A stretch of DNA of 29,178 bases from CAKUFA01 sp963646285. GTDB lineage: Bacteria > Bacillota > Clostridia > Christensenellales > Aristaeellaceae. The stretch is from positions 1 through 29,178 of the forward strand of contig CAVIWF010000032.1 of the NCBI GenBank assembly GCA_963646285.1, read 5' to 3'. Shown piece after piece: positions 6,113 through 14,786 of the stretch. How positions within the stretch are numbered: the first letter of the stretch is position 1; each line of letters opens with the position of its first letter. A program made the translations under genes and the position numbers. The notes under the pieces were generated by a model. The model was given only the letters and a program-made list of their open reading frames with translations. It was not told the DNA's origin and searched no databases.

Positions 6113-6306
6113 AACTGAACCCGAAGAAGGGTAATGGCGGTCACATCACCGCTTACCTGACCGTTATCGGCAGCAAGGAAGCCCGGGACGCAGGCTTCAT
6201 CCGTGCAGACGGCACAAGCCGCATTCTGAAAAAGACCGTTGATCCTGAAAAGCAAACCATTACCATTTCCATTGATTGGGAAGAAGAGAACAAGCGAACC
6301 GACTAA
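6109..6306 (+). CDS. Small conserved-looking phage protein
   Basis: This 65-residue protein has a MKLNPKKGNGGHITAYLTVI start, a GFIRADGTSR centre and an acidic DWEEENKRTD tail. The beta-rich pattern and translational coupling to the mini membrane protein suggest a real gene. I do not recognise a named family. It lies in the middle of prophage remnants and is the last intact plus-strand phage gene before a stretch of rearranged DNA. Confidence 0.6.
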   Translation: MKLNPKKGNGGHITAYLTVIGSKEARDAGFIRADGTSRILKKTVDPEKQTITISIDWEEENKRTD

Positions 6307-6375
6307 TCCCATGGGGCACCGCCGCAAGACGGATGCTCCTTTGCCAGTATGGCATGAGTCTCGTCATGTATGTTG

Positions 6376-6639
6376 TCATGACACAAATTTGACTTTTTTA
6401 TTGCTTCTATTGACAGTTGACTCTTCCTCTGTGATCTTGTGGACAAGGCCATCGCTGTTAAGCTTCCCGGGCAATTGGAGCTCGGCACGCTTTATGACAT
6501 CGAGGCCTTTTTCTATGTCAACATCATAGATGCCGATTCTTCCGGCCTCATCTTCTGCTACTGCATGCTTGAACATTGCAGTGGCATTTTCTTTGCTGTA
6601 AAATGATACCCTATGGTTCGCATCTATTCCCCGGACATT
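6376..6639 (-). pseudogene. Unrecognised gene fragment on the minus strand
   Basis: The minus strand is open between stops at both ends and reads GIDANHRVSFYSKENATAMF, then EDEAGRIGIYDVDIEKGLDVIKRAELQLPGKLNSDGLVHKIT. This looks like genuine protein (balanced composition, motif-like segments) rather than a shadow frame. There is no ribosome binding site before the only ATG (6576), and the similar-looking part extends upstream of it to a stop at 6640, so this is probably the C-terminal remnant of a larger gene. I cannot name the family. The rest of 6307-6730 shows nothing else I can support. Confidence 0.4.
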
Positions 6640-6730
6640 CTATGTCCCTTGCGTTTCGATTCTGATAGGCGTTCGTCTGCATGTCAATGAGGGCCACCAC
6701 GCCCTGCCGAGGGTGCAACGATCGAGTCTA

Positions 6731-6859
6731 TCACCGTGCAGCCTGCGTGGCGATGGCTTTAAGGAACAAAAGGGCAAGAAACCAAACGGGGAAAGTAATA
6801 ATCAGCAGGACGAAAACAAATTTAATCTTTTCTTTCAGCGACATCTTTTCTTTCTTCAT
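6731..6859 (-). CDS. Small membrane protein, antisense to the phage genes
   Basis: This 42-residue protein starts MKKEKMSLKEKIKF and continues into a hydrophobic helix of about 22 residues (VFVLLIITFPVWFLALLFLKAI). A perfect AAGGAGG site stands before the ATG at 6859; the longer reading further upstream has no such site. It faces against the structural phage genes, as accessory lysogenic-conversion genes often do. Function is unknown. Confidence 0.6.
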   Translation of the reverse strand: MKKEKMSLKEKIKFVFVLLIITFPVWFLALLFLKAIATQAAR

Positions 6860-6873
6860 GGTATTCCTCCTTA

Positions 6874-7095
6874 ATGGTTGCTTTGCTTCATCAAGCCAAG
6901 TCCGGCAAACCGGACTTGACCTTTGACTGGTGGGGTGCCATCTATGCAGCCAGCAAGCTGCTGGGGATGGGCACAGATGACTTTTTCCGCCTGACACCTG
7001 TGGGATTCACGGAGCTGCTGCGTGCTGCCAGCGGCAAGAGACGGAACAAGGCGAAAAAAGTGGACAACGTGGATCAGATTCCGGGAGGATGGTAA
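6874..7095 (+). CDS. Tail-assembly-chaperone-like phage protein
   Basis: This 73-residue protein has TFDWWGAIYAASKLLGMGTDDFFRLTPVGFTELLRAA followed by a basic tail. The pattern of a tryptophan pair, a helix, then MxxDDFFxLTP resembles the small proteins encoded between the tail tube and tape-measure genes of Firmicutes siphophages, second frames of tail-assembly chaperones. The ATG at 6874 lies within the ribosome-binding region of the divergent small gene and has no own ribosome binding site, so the N-terminus may have been lost in a rearrangement. No tape-measure gene follows. Confidence 0.5.
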   Translation: MVALLHQAKSGKPDLTFDWWGAIYAASKLLGMGTDDFFRLTPVGFTELLRAASGKRRNKAKKVDNVDQIPGGW

Positions 7096-7410
7096 TTAAA
7101 TCAGCCTGGCCTGGCGGAGCAGGTAGAAAATGAAAAGCAATACGCAACCAATGGCGAAGACAAGCAGAATAATATCCGTCGCCTTCTCCTCACGCCTCCA
7201 TTGCTCGGCGGTTTTAGGCTTTATCTCCTTTGTGGTGGTGGTGGAACCGTAAGGCGTTTCAATGGTGGTTGTTTCGTAGGTTTTCCCGTTAATCGTCGTT
7301 TTAGCGGTGTGAACACGGGTGGACGGTTTGGAAACCGGCTTATTAAAGAACGGCAGCGGAGTTTTTTCGCCAGGCTTCGGCGGCACACCGGGACGGTTGC
7401 GATGATCCAT
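7096..7410 (-). CDS. C-terminally membrane-anchored protein with proline/basic N-terminus
   Basis: This 104-residue protein starts MDHRNRPGVPPKPGEKTPLP after an AAAGGAGG site. The longer upstream reading has no ribosome binding site. A threonine-rich middle (TTINGKTYETTTIETPYGSTTTT) leads to a C-terminal membrane helix IILLVFAIGCVLLFIFYLL and a short basic end. It converges on the tail-chaperone-like gene with no gap. It may be an accessory gene of the prophage. No family is recognised. Confidence 0.65.
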   Translation of the reverse strand: MDHRNRPGVPPKPGEKTPLPFFNKPVSKPSTRVHTAKTTINGKTYETTTIETPYGSTTTTKEIKPKTAEQWRREEKATDIILLVFAIGCVLLFIFYLLRQARLI

Positions 7411-7465
7411 GAAAATCCCTCCTTTTGCGGTCATTCTAGCACGAAAAAAGTTTTCTGACAAGAGG

Positions 7466-7953
7466 GTGGTTAAAATCATAAGGCTATATGATCGAACTTG
7501 CACAGACTACACGGGTAACGGCCTGGCCGTGCTGTCCCCGACGGCCTGCACGGTGACGGAAGAGGCTGGCGGACAGTACGAAGTAAGCTGCACCGTGCCC
7601 GTAACGGACGACCTGAAAAGCCGCCTACTAGAGCGGGGGCGGGTGCTGAAAGTGCCAGTGCCTGCCATGACCACACCAGCCCTTGAAGTGATCCGGCAAT
7701 CCAGCGGAAGCACCACGGCACAGCTGGCGGTGTATGCGCCGAAAGCCACCACGAAATCCGGCGGCAAGCCGGTGAATGTGTGGGCACAAAAAGGGGCTTA
7801 TACGTCCATTGAAAAGCTGTGGAGCGGGGACAACGTGATTTTGCTGGAACCCATTGAATCCAGCGGGGAAGGCGCTAAGTGGATGCACATCTGCACCCCA
7901 TCCGGGACGGAAGGCTGGGGGCTTGTAAGCAGCTTTGAGTTTGTCAGCACCGT
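7466..7953 (+). pseudogene. N-terminal fragment of a prophage tail (endopeptidase-type) protein
   Basis: The translation IIRLYDRTCTDYTGNGLAVLSPTACTVTEE, then GGQYEVSCTVPVTDDLKSRLLERGRVLKVP, matches the N-terminus of clostridial prophage tail/endopeptidase proteins, which normally run to several hundred residues. Here only about 160 residues remain. GTG at 7466 is a possible start without a good ribosome binding site; the frame is open back to 7409. Near 7953 the phage sequence stops and antisense transposase sequence begins, so an insertion followed by decay removed the rest. Confidence 0.65.
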
Positions 7954-8055
7954 ACGATGCTTGTTGGCCCTGGCTTTGATGTGCGTGGAGTCGGTATACA
8001 GAATCTTTCTGCCGACCAGTCCTTTTGTCATGCATGACCGCAGTATTTCGTTAAC
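7950..8055 (-). mobile_element. IS1182-type transposase fragment
   Basis: The minus strand reads VNEILRSCMTKGLVGRKILYTDSTHIKARANK, matching the internal segment of IS1182-family transposases around the YTDSTHxKAxANK motif. Only about 35 codons remain, with no start, no end and no recognisable terminal inverted repeats. It abuts the truncated tail gene. The 80 bases between it and the terminator at 8136 hold nothing I can identify. Confidence 0.65.
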
Positions 8056-8135
8056 CCCCCTCGTACCCTTTCACTGAATGCACCAGCAACAAAGCCTTTG
8101 CGGATGCTTCATCCCCTAGGCGGCGTTGATCACAT

Positions 8136-8171
8136 AAAAGTCCCGCCAAGCTTGCGCCTGACGAGACTTTG
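8136..8171 (-). terminator. Terminator of the sugar-utilisation operon
   Basis: On the minus strand AAAGTCTCGTCA and TGGCGGGACTTT form a 12-bp stem with two G-U pairs around a 10-base loop, ending in a T run. It starts about 20 bases after the stop of the apiosidase-like gene and closes the operon. Confidence 0.8.
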
Positions 8172-8191
8172 TTGAAACCTCAATTATTTGT

Positions 8192-9502
8192 TTATTCCCC
8201 AAGCACCACCAGCACCCAGTCGTTGTCCTGGGTCAGCCGGGGGATGGGCTTGACTTCCGCCTGCTCCTGACCGGTCAGGTCGGCGAAGTAGCTCCGCACG
8301 CCGCTGACAGGATCCAGCCAGTAGGCGGAAAGCTTCTTGCCCAGGTAGGGCTTCAGGTCAATGGTAAAGGCCTTGCCCAGATAATCGTAGGCGAAGAGGA
8401 AGTTTTCCCCGGCGTACACGCTGATCCGCTCGTACTGGGGCTTCTGGCCGGAAAGCAGCAGCTCGTCGGCTGCATGCCCCTTCTGCCAATCCACAGATTC
8501 CATCAGATGCCGCAGGATGCCCATTTCCCCGGAGCCAACGTGGTGCATGGCCTCCTTCCACACCCGGCGCACGCCGAAGGAGCCGGGCTTCAGGGAATTG
8601 CTGTACATCTGCTGTACGCTGTTGTCCCCGTAGGTGTGCCCCATGGCCCCTTCAAACACGGACCAGTAGGCGTAACGCCGCACGTCCCATTCCCGCCAAT
8701 AGGGCTGGGACAGGTCGTGGAGTCCTTGCAGAATCAGTTCGTAGGAAGGCTCGCCGTCCACCGTAGGCTTGGGAGGATCCATGGCCAGATCCCGATCCAC
8801 ATACCGCCAGTTGTCCTCCCCAAAGTAGGTTTCCACATCCAGCCGGTTGTCGTCCCATGCGCCCAGGGTGTACTGATCATACCGCCGATGACCGGACTGG
8901 AACATGTTAAAGTCCAGCCAGGGCTCCGTGTGGAACCACAGGGAGGAAGAGGTGCGTCCGAAGGGATGATAGCCGATCAGCTTGTCCGGGGTCAGCTCCT
9001 TCAGCAGCCGTCCCTCCTTGCAGTACAGGTCGTGATACTTGTCCCCCCGAATGTCGCCCCCCAGCAGCCAAATGATGTTGGGATACTTGCCAAACCGCTT
9101 GGCCAGGAAGCTGACGTATTCGCCGATGTTGTCTTCCGTGATCAGGTCGCTGTTCACCACACTGCCCCAGCAGGGGAGCAGGGCCATGTACAGGCCGCAT
9201 TCCTCTGCCGCAGCCACTACACGCTCCACGTGATCCCAGTAGGCAGGTTCCCGGGCATCCACTTCATTGGCGGCAAGGCTGGACTGCTTCATGTTGGGCA
9301 GCATGTGAATCAGCACGGATTGAATGACGGTGAATCCCTTCTCTGCCCGGTTCTTCAGGAAAACCCGTGCTTCTTCATCCGTGGCCTGCTGGCACAGCAG
9401 CCATGCCGTGTCTGCCAGCCAGAAAAAAGGCTTGTCCCCGTTGACCAAATGACGATGATCCTCAGCAACCTTCAGGGTGCCGTATTCCCAAGGCTTCAGC
9501 AT
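8192..9502 (-). CDS. DUF4038 glycoside hydrolase, GH140 apiosidase-like
   Basis: This 436-residue protein has the DUF4038 catalytic barrel: a start PWEYGTLKVAEDHRHLVNGDKPFFWLADTAWLL, then NIIWLLGGD (Asp150) and DGEPSYE (Glu251), with SVFEGAMGHTYGD further on. The C-terminal 90 residues form the small beta domain usual in these proteins. Characterised GH140 members release apiose from rhamnogalacturonan-II side chains. Asp150 and Glu251 are my candidate acid/base and nucleophile, placed by pattern only. Unlike secreted relatives it has no signal peptide, so it should act in the cytoplasm on imported fragments. It is the last gene of the operon, 12 bases after the dehydrogenase, and is followed by the terminator. 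Family membership is strong; the exact glycosidic target is inferred. Confidence 0.85.
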   Translation of the reverse strand: MLKPWEYGTLKVAEDHRHLVNGDKPFFWLADTAWLLCQQATDEEARVFLKNRAEKGFTVIQSVLIHMLPNMKQSSLAANEVDAREPAYWDHVERVVAAAEECGLYMALLPCWGSVVNSDLITEDNIGEYVSFLAKRFGKYPNIIWLLGGDIRGDKYHDLYCKEGRLLKELTPDKLIGYHPFGRTSSSLWFHTEPWLDFNMFQSGHRRYDQYTLGAWDDNRLDVETYFGEDNWRYVDRDLAMDPPKPTVDGEPSYELILQGLHDLSQPYWREWDVRRYAYWSVFEGAMGHTYGDNSVQQMYSNSLKPGSFGVRRVWKEAMHHVGSGEMGILRHLMESVDWQKGHAADELLLSGQKPQYERISVYAGENFLFAYDYLGKAFTIDLKPYLGKKLSAYWLDPVSGVRSYFADLTGQEQAEVKPIPRLTQDNDWVLVVLGE

Positions 9503-9514
9503 GATTCATTCTCC

Positions 9515-10606
9515 TTATACACGGTCGGTAAGATGATGAGCGGCCAGGGTGTCACTGACCTTTTCCGCATGGCCGGTTTCCAGGCTGCGGCTCAGGGTCT
9601 CCATAACCGCAATGGTGCGGATGCCTTCCTTCAAGTCCGGCAGAGGCTTTTCCCCTGCAAGGATGCACCGGGCAAAGTACTCCAGGTAGTTCTGGTATTC
9701 CCCGGCGTGGTGGGTGTCCCCTTCAAAGCGGTAGTAGTAGGGACGGCGCTCATCGTAGTTTTCATACACGGTGTTGTTGTACAGCCCCGGCTCGGAGAAG
9801 TGATGCATATAGTCAAAGGGGCAGTCTGCCGTGCTTACGCCGCTGGTGCCCCGCAGGGTGCAGGAGATAAAGTGCTCCGCCGGCTTGCTCAGGGCAGGGG
9901 TGGCATAGTTGCCAATGACGCTGGCACTGACCCCCTCCTTGTCGGTCAGCAGCACCTTCAGGGAATCCGGCACCATAATGCCCCGGGAGGAGCTGTTGGA
10001 GGAGCACTTGCCCACGCCGTACACGGTTTCGGCTTCCGGCAGGTACCACAGGGCCAGATCCATGGCGTGGATCAGGAAATTGTACATCCAGGAGAAGCCC
10101 TTCTGATGGCTCCAATCCCGCTCCAGGAACCAGCGGGAATCGCTGATGTAGTGGGTTTCCACCGTCACCAGCTCGCCGTGACGACCCTTTTCATAATCCC
10201 GCCGCTGATGCATGGCTGCCTCGAAGTACCGGGAGCTTTGGCCGATCAGCACCCGCTTGCCGGTCTTTTCCTGAGCGTCCAGCAGGGCGTTGGCCATGGT
10301 CAGGTCCACCATCAGGGGCTTGGTGCATACCACGTGCTTGCCGGCTTCCAGTGCCATCATAATGTGCTTGGCGTGGAGCTGGTCAGGGGTATAAATGCCG
10401 ATCACGTCAATGGCAGGGTCTTTCAGCATGTCCTCATAGTCGGTGGTGTACTTGTCCAGGTGGAATTCTGCTGCCCGCTCCTTGCACAGCTGCTCGTTCA
10501 GGTCGCAGATATTGCCCAGCTTCCAGTACTTGCTGTGCTGCACGGCGGAAATAACGCTGCGGCCTTCTCCCAGCCCCAGCACGCCCATGGTCAGTTGCTC
10601 ACTCAT
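9515..10606 (-). CDS. Gfo/Idh/MocA-family oxidoreductase
   Basis: This 363-residue protein has a Rossmann fold at its N-terminus (TMGVLGLGEGRS, residues 6-17), a YTPDQLHAKH segment and CTKPL near residue 95, where the KP lysine is the family's catalytic/cofactor residue. The C-terminal substrate domain includes FLIHAMDLALWYL with the usual histidine. The family oxidises or reduces sugars, inositols and sugar acids with NAD(P). Its start overlaps the GH95 stop by 4 bases (ATGA), so the two are translationally coupled. Within this operon it probably processes a sugar released by the neighbouring hydrolases, for example L-galactose, L-fucose or apiose; which one cannot be read from sequence. Confidence 0.9.
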   Translation of the reverse strand: MSEQLTMGVLGLGEGRSVISAVQHSKYWKLGNICDLNEQLCKERAAEFHLDKYTTDYEDMLKDPAIDVIGIYTPDQLHAKHIMMALEAGKHVVCTKPLMVDLTMANALLDAQEKTGKRVLIGQSSRYFEAAMHQRRDYEKGRHGELVTVETHYISDSRWFLERDWSHQKGFSWMYNFLIHAMDLALWYLPEAETVYGVGKCSSNSSSRGIMVPDSLKVLLTDKEGVSASVIGNYATPALSKPAEHFISCTLRGTSGVSTADCPFDYMHHFSEPGLYNNTVYENYDERRPYYYRFEGDTHHAGEYQNYLEYFARCILAGEKPLPDLKEGIRTIAVMETLSRSLETGHAEKVSDTLAAHHLTDRV

Positions 10607-12882
10607 TGGATTGCCTCCCAGTTTTCAATATGGATTTCTGTTTGGGTAACCTGCATGGTTTTGTAAACGTCCTTCCACCGAAGCACGGCGTTGCAGGGAT
10701 GATCTGCCTTCAGGGTAATGCGGGTGGGCTTGCCATCCTGCCACCGTGCCGTTACGGTGATGCCCCCATGGGCACGGAAGCCGTGGAAACTGCCGTCCTT
10801 CCAGGCCTTGGGCAGGGCAGGCAGCAGATGGATGGTTCCATCATGGCACTGCATCAGCATTTCCGAAATGGCCATGGCGACCCCTGTGTTGCCGTCCAGC
10901 TCCCACACCGGGGCAAAGGAAGAAGCCCCACGGGTGGAGGGATGCATCACCAGCAGGGAAGGCCGCATCAGGTGCTTCTCCATCTCCTGCAGGTGGAAGT
11001 AGGCTTGCTCCCCGTCCTGTAAGCGGGCGGCATAGAGCATGAGCATGTTCCGTGCCCAGCCTGTGTCTTCCCAGTTTTCGTAGGGATCCAGCCGGCGGCG
11101 GATGGTTTCCCGGGCAGCGTCGGCCAGGGCAGGGGTTTTCTCCGGGCTAATAAGATGCAGGGGATACAGGCCGATCAGGTGGCTCATGTGCCGGTGCTGG
11201 GGATCCTTTTGCGGATAGTCATGGGGCCACTCGGCAATGACGCCCTCCTTGATGGAAATCTCCGGCAGATGGTTCAGCACCTCCTGCACCTGCGCCCGCC
11301 GTTCAGGGCACGGATTTGACAGGGCATCATCTGCTTCCAGCCAGTCCTGCAAGACCCCACGAATCAGGCTGATTTCATAGGTGGGGCTCAGGGAAGCATA
11401 CTGCTTGCCCTCTTCCGTCATAAAGGCATTCTCCGGGGAAATGGAGGGGCCGCTTTGGTAGATGCCCTCCTCGTCCTTGAATACATAGGCCAGGATGAAG
11501 TCCACCGCCTCGTCCAGCATGGGGAAGCCGTGATCCTTCAGGAAGGCCTGATCCATGGTCACCCGGTAATGCTCCATGATGTGCAGGGCCAGCCAAAAGC
11601 CGCAGGCAGGGCAGGGGGCAAGGGAACGGTTCCAGTAAGGCTCTGCATAGCCCCAGGCATTGGCCACCAACTCGCCCACCCAGCCCGGCATACCGTAATG
11701 CTGCCGGGCAGCGATTCTGCCCATGGGAATCAGCCGCTCTTCCATCCAATGGAAAAGGGACTGGTGGCAGGCAGAAAGGTTGCCCGCCTCCGTGATCCAG
11801 TAATTCATCTGGGTGTTGATGTCCAGATGCATGTCGCAGGTCCAGCCAATGCGGCAGGCCACGTTGTCATTCCACACACCCTGCAGGTTCATGGCCACGG
11901 GGGAGTCCGGCTGACTGCCGTGTGCCGCCAAATAACGGCCGAAGTGATACAGCTTTTCACTGGTGCGGTCTTCACCCAGCACCACGTAGGCTTCAGGGAA
12001 ACACTCTGCATGCTTGATCAGCTGCTCGAAGAAGGTAAGCACCATGCTGTGCCGGGGCAGCTTGGGGGCTTTGAGGGGCTTGCCGAAGTCCGTGTCCATG
12101 GTCAGGCGAAGCTCCCATTGGTGCACGTCCATCAGCTCCAGCGTGTCCCCTTTCGCAACGCATCGGCCGTCCTTGAGGGTCAGCTGCATGACGCCTGCCA
12201 GCTTTACGCCGCAGGTGCCGTCGCTGTGGAGGGTCTCCAGCGCCTGGGTTTGAAAGAAAATCTTATGCTTCCTTGCCGTGGCGGTCATGTACTCCCCGGT
12301 GATGCGGAGGGTCACATGCATGGGCACTTCGTCATGTTCCACGATGGTGAACACATTGTCCTGACAGGAGGTGAACATGCCCCGGCTGTGCTTGTGCCCA
12401 TTGTGGCGGAAGTTGCAGCGCACCATGCTATTGCTCATGTTCAGCTCCCGGCTGTACGCTGTGATTTCCTCATCCTCCAGGTGATGATCTATTTCCAGCG
12501 TGCCCACAGGCAGGTTGGTTCCGTAATTGCCCCGCTTACCCATGAAGTGCTCGATGCTTGCAGACATGTCGCTCCAGCGGCCTTCCCGTGCAGCGGTTCG
12601 TGCTGCCTGAAAGGCCTGGGGAGCATCTGTTTCCGCCGGGGGCATTTGACCGTCCCCGGAGAAAAATGCTGCATGGCTCAGCAGAATCTTTTCCTTGTCC
12701 GGCTGCCCCATAATGGCCTGACCCATTTTTCCCGTGCCCAGCAGGAAGCAGTCCGGGAAGCTTTCCGCAGGGGTTTCCAGCCTGTGCAGGAAAAGACCTT
12801 CGGGGGGATATTCTTTTTCTCGGATTTTCTTTTGCATCGCTGCCAGCGCTTCCGGGGACAATCCTTTTGAAGCCTTGCTCAT
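10603..12882 (-). CDS. Glycoside hydrolase family 95 (alpha-L-fucosidase / alpha-L-galactosidase type)
   Basis: This protein has 759 residues from the ATG at 12882, which has a GGAGGT site 6 bases upstream; an upstream in-frame ATG at 12933 lies inside a hairpin and is unlikely. GH95 features are clear: NLQGVWNDN followed by DINTQMNYW, a PxWxGELVANAWGY region, SGPSISPENAF with the likely acid Glu, HRHMSHLIGLYP and the closing DGNTGVAMAISEM...GTIHLLPALPKAW. The (alpha/alpha)6 barrel is flanked by N-terminal and C-terminal beta domains as usual. Family members cleave terminal alpha-L-fucose or alpha-L-galactose. The partner GH140 enzyme favours an RG-II alpha-L-galactose or methylfucose target here. 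No signal peptide is present, so it acts in the cytoplasm. Confidence 0.9.
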   Translation of the reverse strand: MSKASKGLSPEALAAMQKKIREKEYPPEGLFLHRLETPAESFPDCFLLGTGKMGQAIMGQPDKEKILLSHAAFFSGDGQMPPAETDAPQAFQAARTAAREGRWSDMSASIEHFMGKRGNYGTNLPVGTLEIDHHLEDEEITAYSRELNMSNSMVRCNFRHNGHKHSRGMFTSCQDNVFTIVEHDEVPMHVTLRITGEYMTATARKHKIFFQTQALETLHSDGTCGVKLAGVMQLTLKDGRCVAKGDTLELMDVHQWELRLTMDTDFGKPLKAPKLPRHSMVLTFFEQLIKHAECFPEAYVVLGEDRTSEKLYHFGRYLAAHGSQPDSPVAMNLQGVWNDNVACRIGWTCDMHLDINTQMNYWITEAGNLSACHQSLFHWMEERLIPMGRIAARQHYGMPGWVGELVANAWGYAEPYWNRSLAPCPACGFWLALHIMEHYRVTMDQAFLKDHGFPMLDEAVDFILAYVFKDEEGIYQSGPSISPENAFMTEEGKQYASLSPTYEISLIRGVLQDWLEADDALSNPCPERRAQVQEVLNHLPEISIKEGVIAEWPHDYPQKDPQHRHMSHLIGLYPLHLISPEKTPALADAARETIRRRLDPYENWEDTGWARNMLMLYAARLQDGEQAYFHLQEMEKHLMRPSLLVMHPSTRGASSFAPVWELDGNTGVAMAISEMLMQCHDGTIHLLPALPKAWKDGSFHGFRAHGGITVTARWQDGKPTRITLKADHPCNAVLRWKDVYKTMQVTQTEIHIENWEAIQ

Positions 12883-12900
12883 CCATACCTCCATAAAGAA

Positions 12901-12931
12901 GGGGAGCACGGTACAGCATGACCGGCTCCCC
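12901..12931 (-). other. Intercistronic hairpin between permease and GH95 genes
   Basis: GGGGAGC/GCTCCCC arms (12901-12907, 12925-12931) with inner GGT/ACC pairing form a strong hairpin just upstream of the GH95 ribosome binding site. The run after it on the minus strand is TTCTTT, too weak for full termination. It may stabilise or partly attenuate the message. Confidence 0.6.
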
Positions 12932-12951
12932 ATAGAGTTGTCGTATGTTGG

Positions 12952-13791
12952 TTAGCCCTTCACGCTGCCGGCGGTTACACCGTCCATCAGGTATCTGTTG
13001 AAGAACAGGAACAGCAGGAACACGGGAATCAGCGACAGGGTGGACATGGCGAACATGGGACCAAAGTTGGTGCCCTGCACATCGGCAAAGCCCTTGATGG
13101 CCAGAGACACGGTCTTCAATTCGGGCTTGGTGAGATAGAGCAGGGGACCCATGTAATCATCCCAGATCCAGTAGAAGGAGATGACCACCGTGGTGATGAT
13201 GGAAGGTCCCATCAGGGGCACGATGATGCGGGTGAAAATGGTGTACTTGTTGCAGCCGTCAATCATGGCAGCTTCGTCCAGCTCCTTGGGCAAGCCGCGG
13301 ACAAACTGCATCATCATGTAGATGAAGAAGGGCCAGCCCAGGAAACGGGGCAGCAGCAGGGGGATGAAGGTGCCTACAGCGCCCAGGCTGTTCCAAATGA
13401 TGTACTGAGGAATCATCAGCACCTGACCGGGCAGCAGCATGGTCATGATCATGGCGGTGAACCAGAACTTCCGTCCCTTAAAGTTCACACGGCCCAGGGC
13501 ATAGGCCACCATGGCGGAGGAGATCACCGTGCCGATCATGCCGAACACGGACACAATGGCGGAGTTCTTGAAGTAGGTACCGAAGGTCAGGTTGCCGGAG
13601 CCGTACCAGCCGTCCGGGTAGTTGCTCAGGATCCACTGCTTCGGCCAGAAGGTGGCGTTTGCGCCCAAAATCTCACTCTTTACCTTGAAGGAGGAGAGGA
13701 TCATCCACACCACGGGATAGATCATGATCAGGCCAAAGGCCACAACGAAAAGGTGATAAATGACATTGGTGACAATCCTTCTGGTTCTCAT
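12952..13791 (-). CDS. Carbohydrate ABC transporter permease, MalG type
   Basis: This 279-residue inner-membrane permease has six predicted membrane helices, the first at VIYHLFVVAFGLIMIYPVVWMI. The EAA loop is present as ELDEAAMIDGCNKYTIFTRIIVPLMGP (about residue 180), the coupling site to the ATPase. The C-terminus LFFNRYLMDGVTAGSVKG is the signature ending of MalG-type (CUT1) permeases. The start ATG lies 14 bases after the first permease's stop, with a GGAGGGGTGAG-like site. It pairs with that permease and the solute-binding protein. No ATPase gene is encoded in the operon, so a shared MsmX-type ATPase from elsewhere is probably used. Confidence 0.95.
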   Translation of the reverse strand: MRTRRIVTNVIYHLFVVAFGLIMIYPVVWMILSSFKVKSEILGANATFWPKQWILSNYPDGWYGSGNLTFGTYFKNSAIVSVFGMIGTVISSAMVAYALGRVNFKGRKFWFTAMIMTMLLPGQVLMIPQYIIWNSLGAVGTFIPLLLPRFLGWPFFIYMMMQFVRGLPKELDEAAMIDGCNKYTIFTRIIVPLMGPSIITTVVISFYWIWDDYMGPLLYLTKPELKTVSLAIKGFADVQGTNFGPMFAMSTLSLIPVFLLFLFFNRYLMDGVTAGSVKG

Positions 13792-13805
13792 TTTCTCACC
13801 CCTCC

Positions 13806-14723
13806 TTAGTTCTCATAATACGTCCAGTGGGAGGACGTCTTGAAGATAATGCCCGTTACCGCCGCCATGATCAGCAGCATGATCCAGCTTTGTGCGCAGG
13901 CATAGCCCATGCGGGAGTAGCTAAAGCCTTCGGTGAAGATGTTCAGGGCGATGTAGTTGGTGGCGTAGTTGGGGCCGCCGTTGGTGATGACCTGTGCCTG
14001 GGTGAAGGTCATGAAGCCGGAAATCAGCTGCATGATCAGGTTAAACAGAATGATGGGGCTCAGGCAGGGCAGGGTAATGGAGAAGAACCGCTTCATCACG
14101 CCTGCACCGTCAATTTCCGCTGCCTCGTAGTAATCCTTGGGGATCTGCTTCAGGCCGGAGGCGAAAATCAGCATGGAAGAACCGAACTGCCAGGCATTGC
14201 ACAGCACCAGAGGAACGAAGGCCCAGTTGGTATCGCCGAAGAAGGAGAAGGATGCGGGAGCACCCATGGCCTTCAGGGCGGTGATGATGGGGCCGCGGCT
14301 GCCGAAGAGCTGCTTCCACACCAGTGCCACGGCTACGGAGCCGCCGATCAGGGACGGAATGTAGTACACGGCCCGATAAAAGCCCTGCAGCTTGGTATCC
14401 TTGGTGAGCAGCACGGCAATCAGCAGTGCGAAGATCAGTTTCAGCGGCACACCTACGATAACATATTGGCAGGTGCGCAGCAGCGAGTTGATAAAGGTGG
14501 CATCATTGGTGAATAGATTGATATAGTTTTGCAGTCCCAGCCATTCCGGGTCGGAACCGATTTTATACGAGCAGAAAGAGTAATACAGGCTCAGCGCCAT
14601 GGGGACCAGGGTCAAAAAGCAGAAACTGAGGATGAAAGGAGCGGCAAAAATGTATCCCACCGTGTTGTCACGGTAAAGGAACTTCTCCTTATGTTTCTTG
14701 TGGCAGGAAGCGGTCTTTTGCAC
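13806..14723 (-). CDS. Carbohydrate ABC transporter permease, MalF type
   Basis: This sugar permease has six membrane helices (first at NTVGYIFAAPFILSFCFLTLVPMAL) and the EAA loop YYEAAEIDGAGVMKRFFSITLPCLSP. The start is uncertain: an ATG at 14732 directly abuts AAGGAG and so is badly placed, while GTG at 14723 has 9-base spacing and is preferred, giving 305 residues. A much longer upstream reading (from 14870) runs through two hairpins and is not believable. It is separated from the binding-protein gene by about 150 bases containing an attenuator-like hairpin, so it is probably made at lower level than the binding protein, as is usual for ABC importers. Confidence 0.93.
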   Translation of the reverse strand: MQKTASCHKKHKEKFLYRDNTVGYIFAAPFILSFCFLTLVPMALSLYYSFCSYKIGSDPEWLGLQNYINLFTNDATFINSLLRTCQYVIVGVPLKLIFALLIAVLLTKDTKLQGFYRAVYYIPSLIGGSVAVALVWKQLFGSRGPIITALKAMGAPASFSFFGDTNWAFVPLVLCNAWQFGSSMLIFASGLKQIPKDYYEAAEIDGAGVMKRFFSITLPCLSPIILFNLIMQLISGFMTFTQAQVITNGGPNYATNYIALNIFTEGFSYSRMGYACAQSWIMLLIMAAVTGIIFKTSSHWTYYEN

Positions 14724-14786
14724 AGCGATCATCTCCTTGTTGGGAATAACGAAAGGGTGGGATACGGATTGAAACGATGGGGGAAT

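Noticed and set aside
8474..10666. Long plus-strand open frame opposite the GH140 and dehydrogenase genes
   Set aside because: Its translation is repetitive in His, Gly, Val and Gln, a shadow of codon bias on the coding strand; no ribosome binding site or family match.
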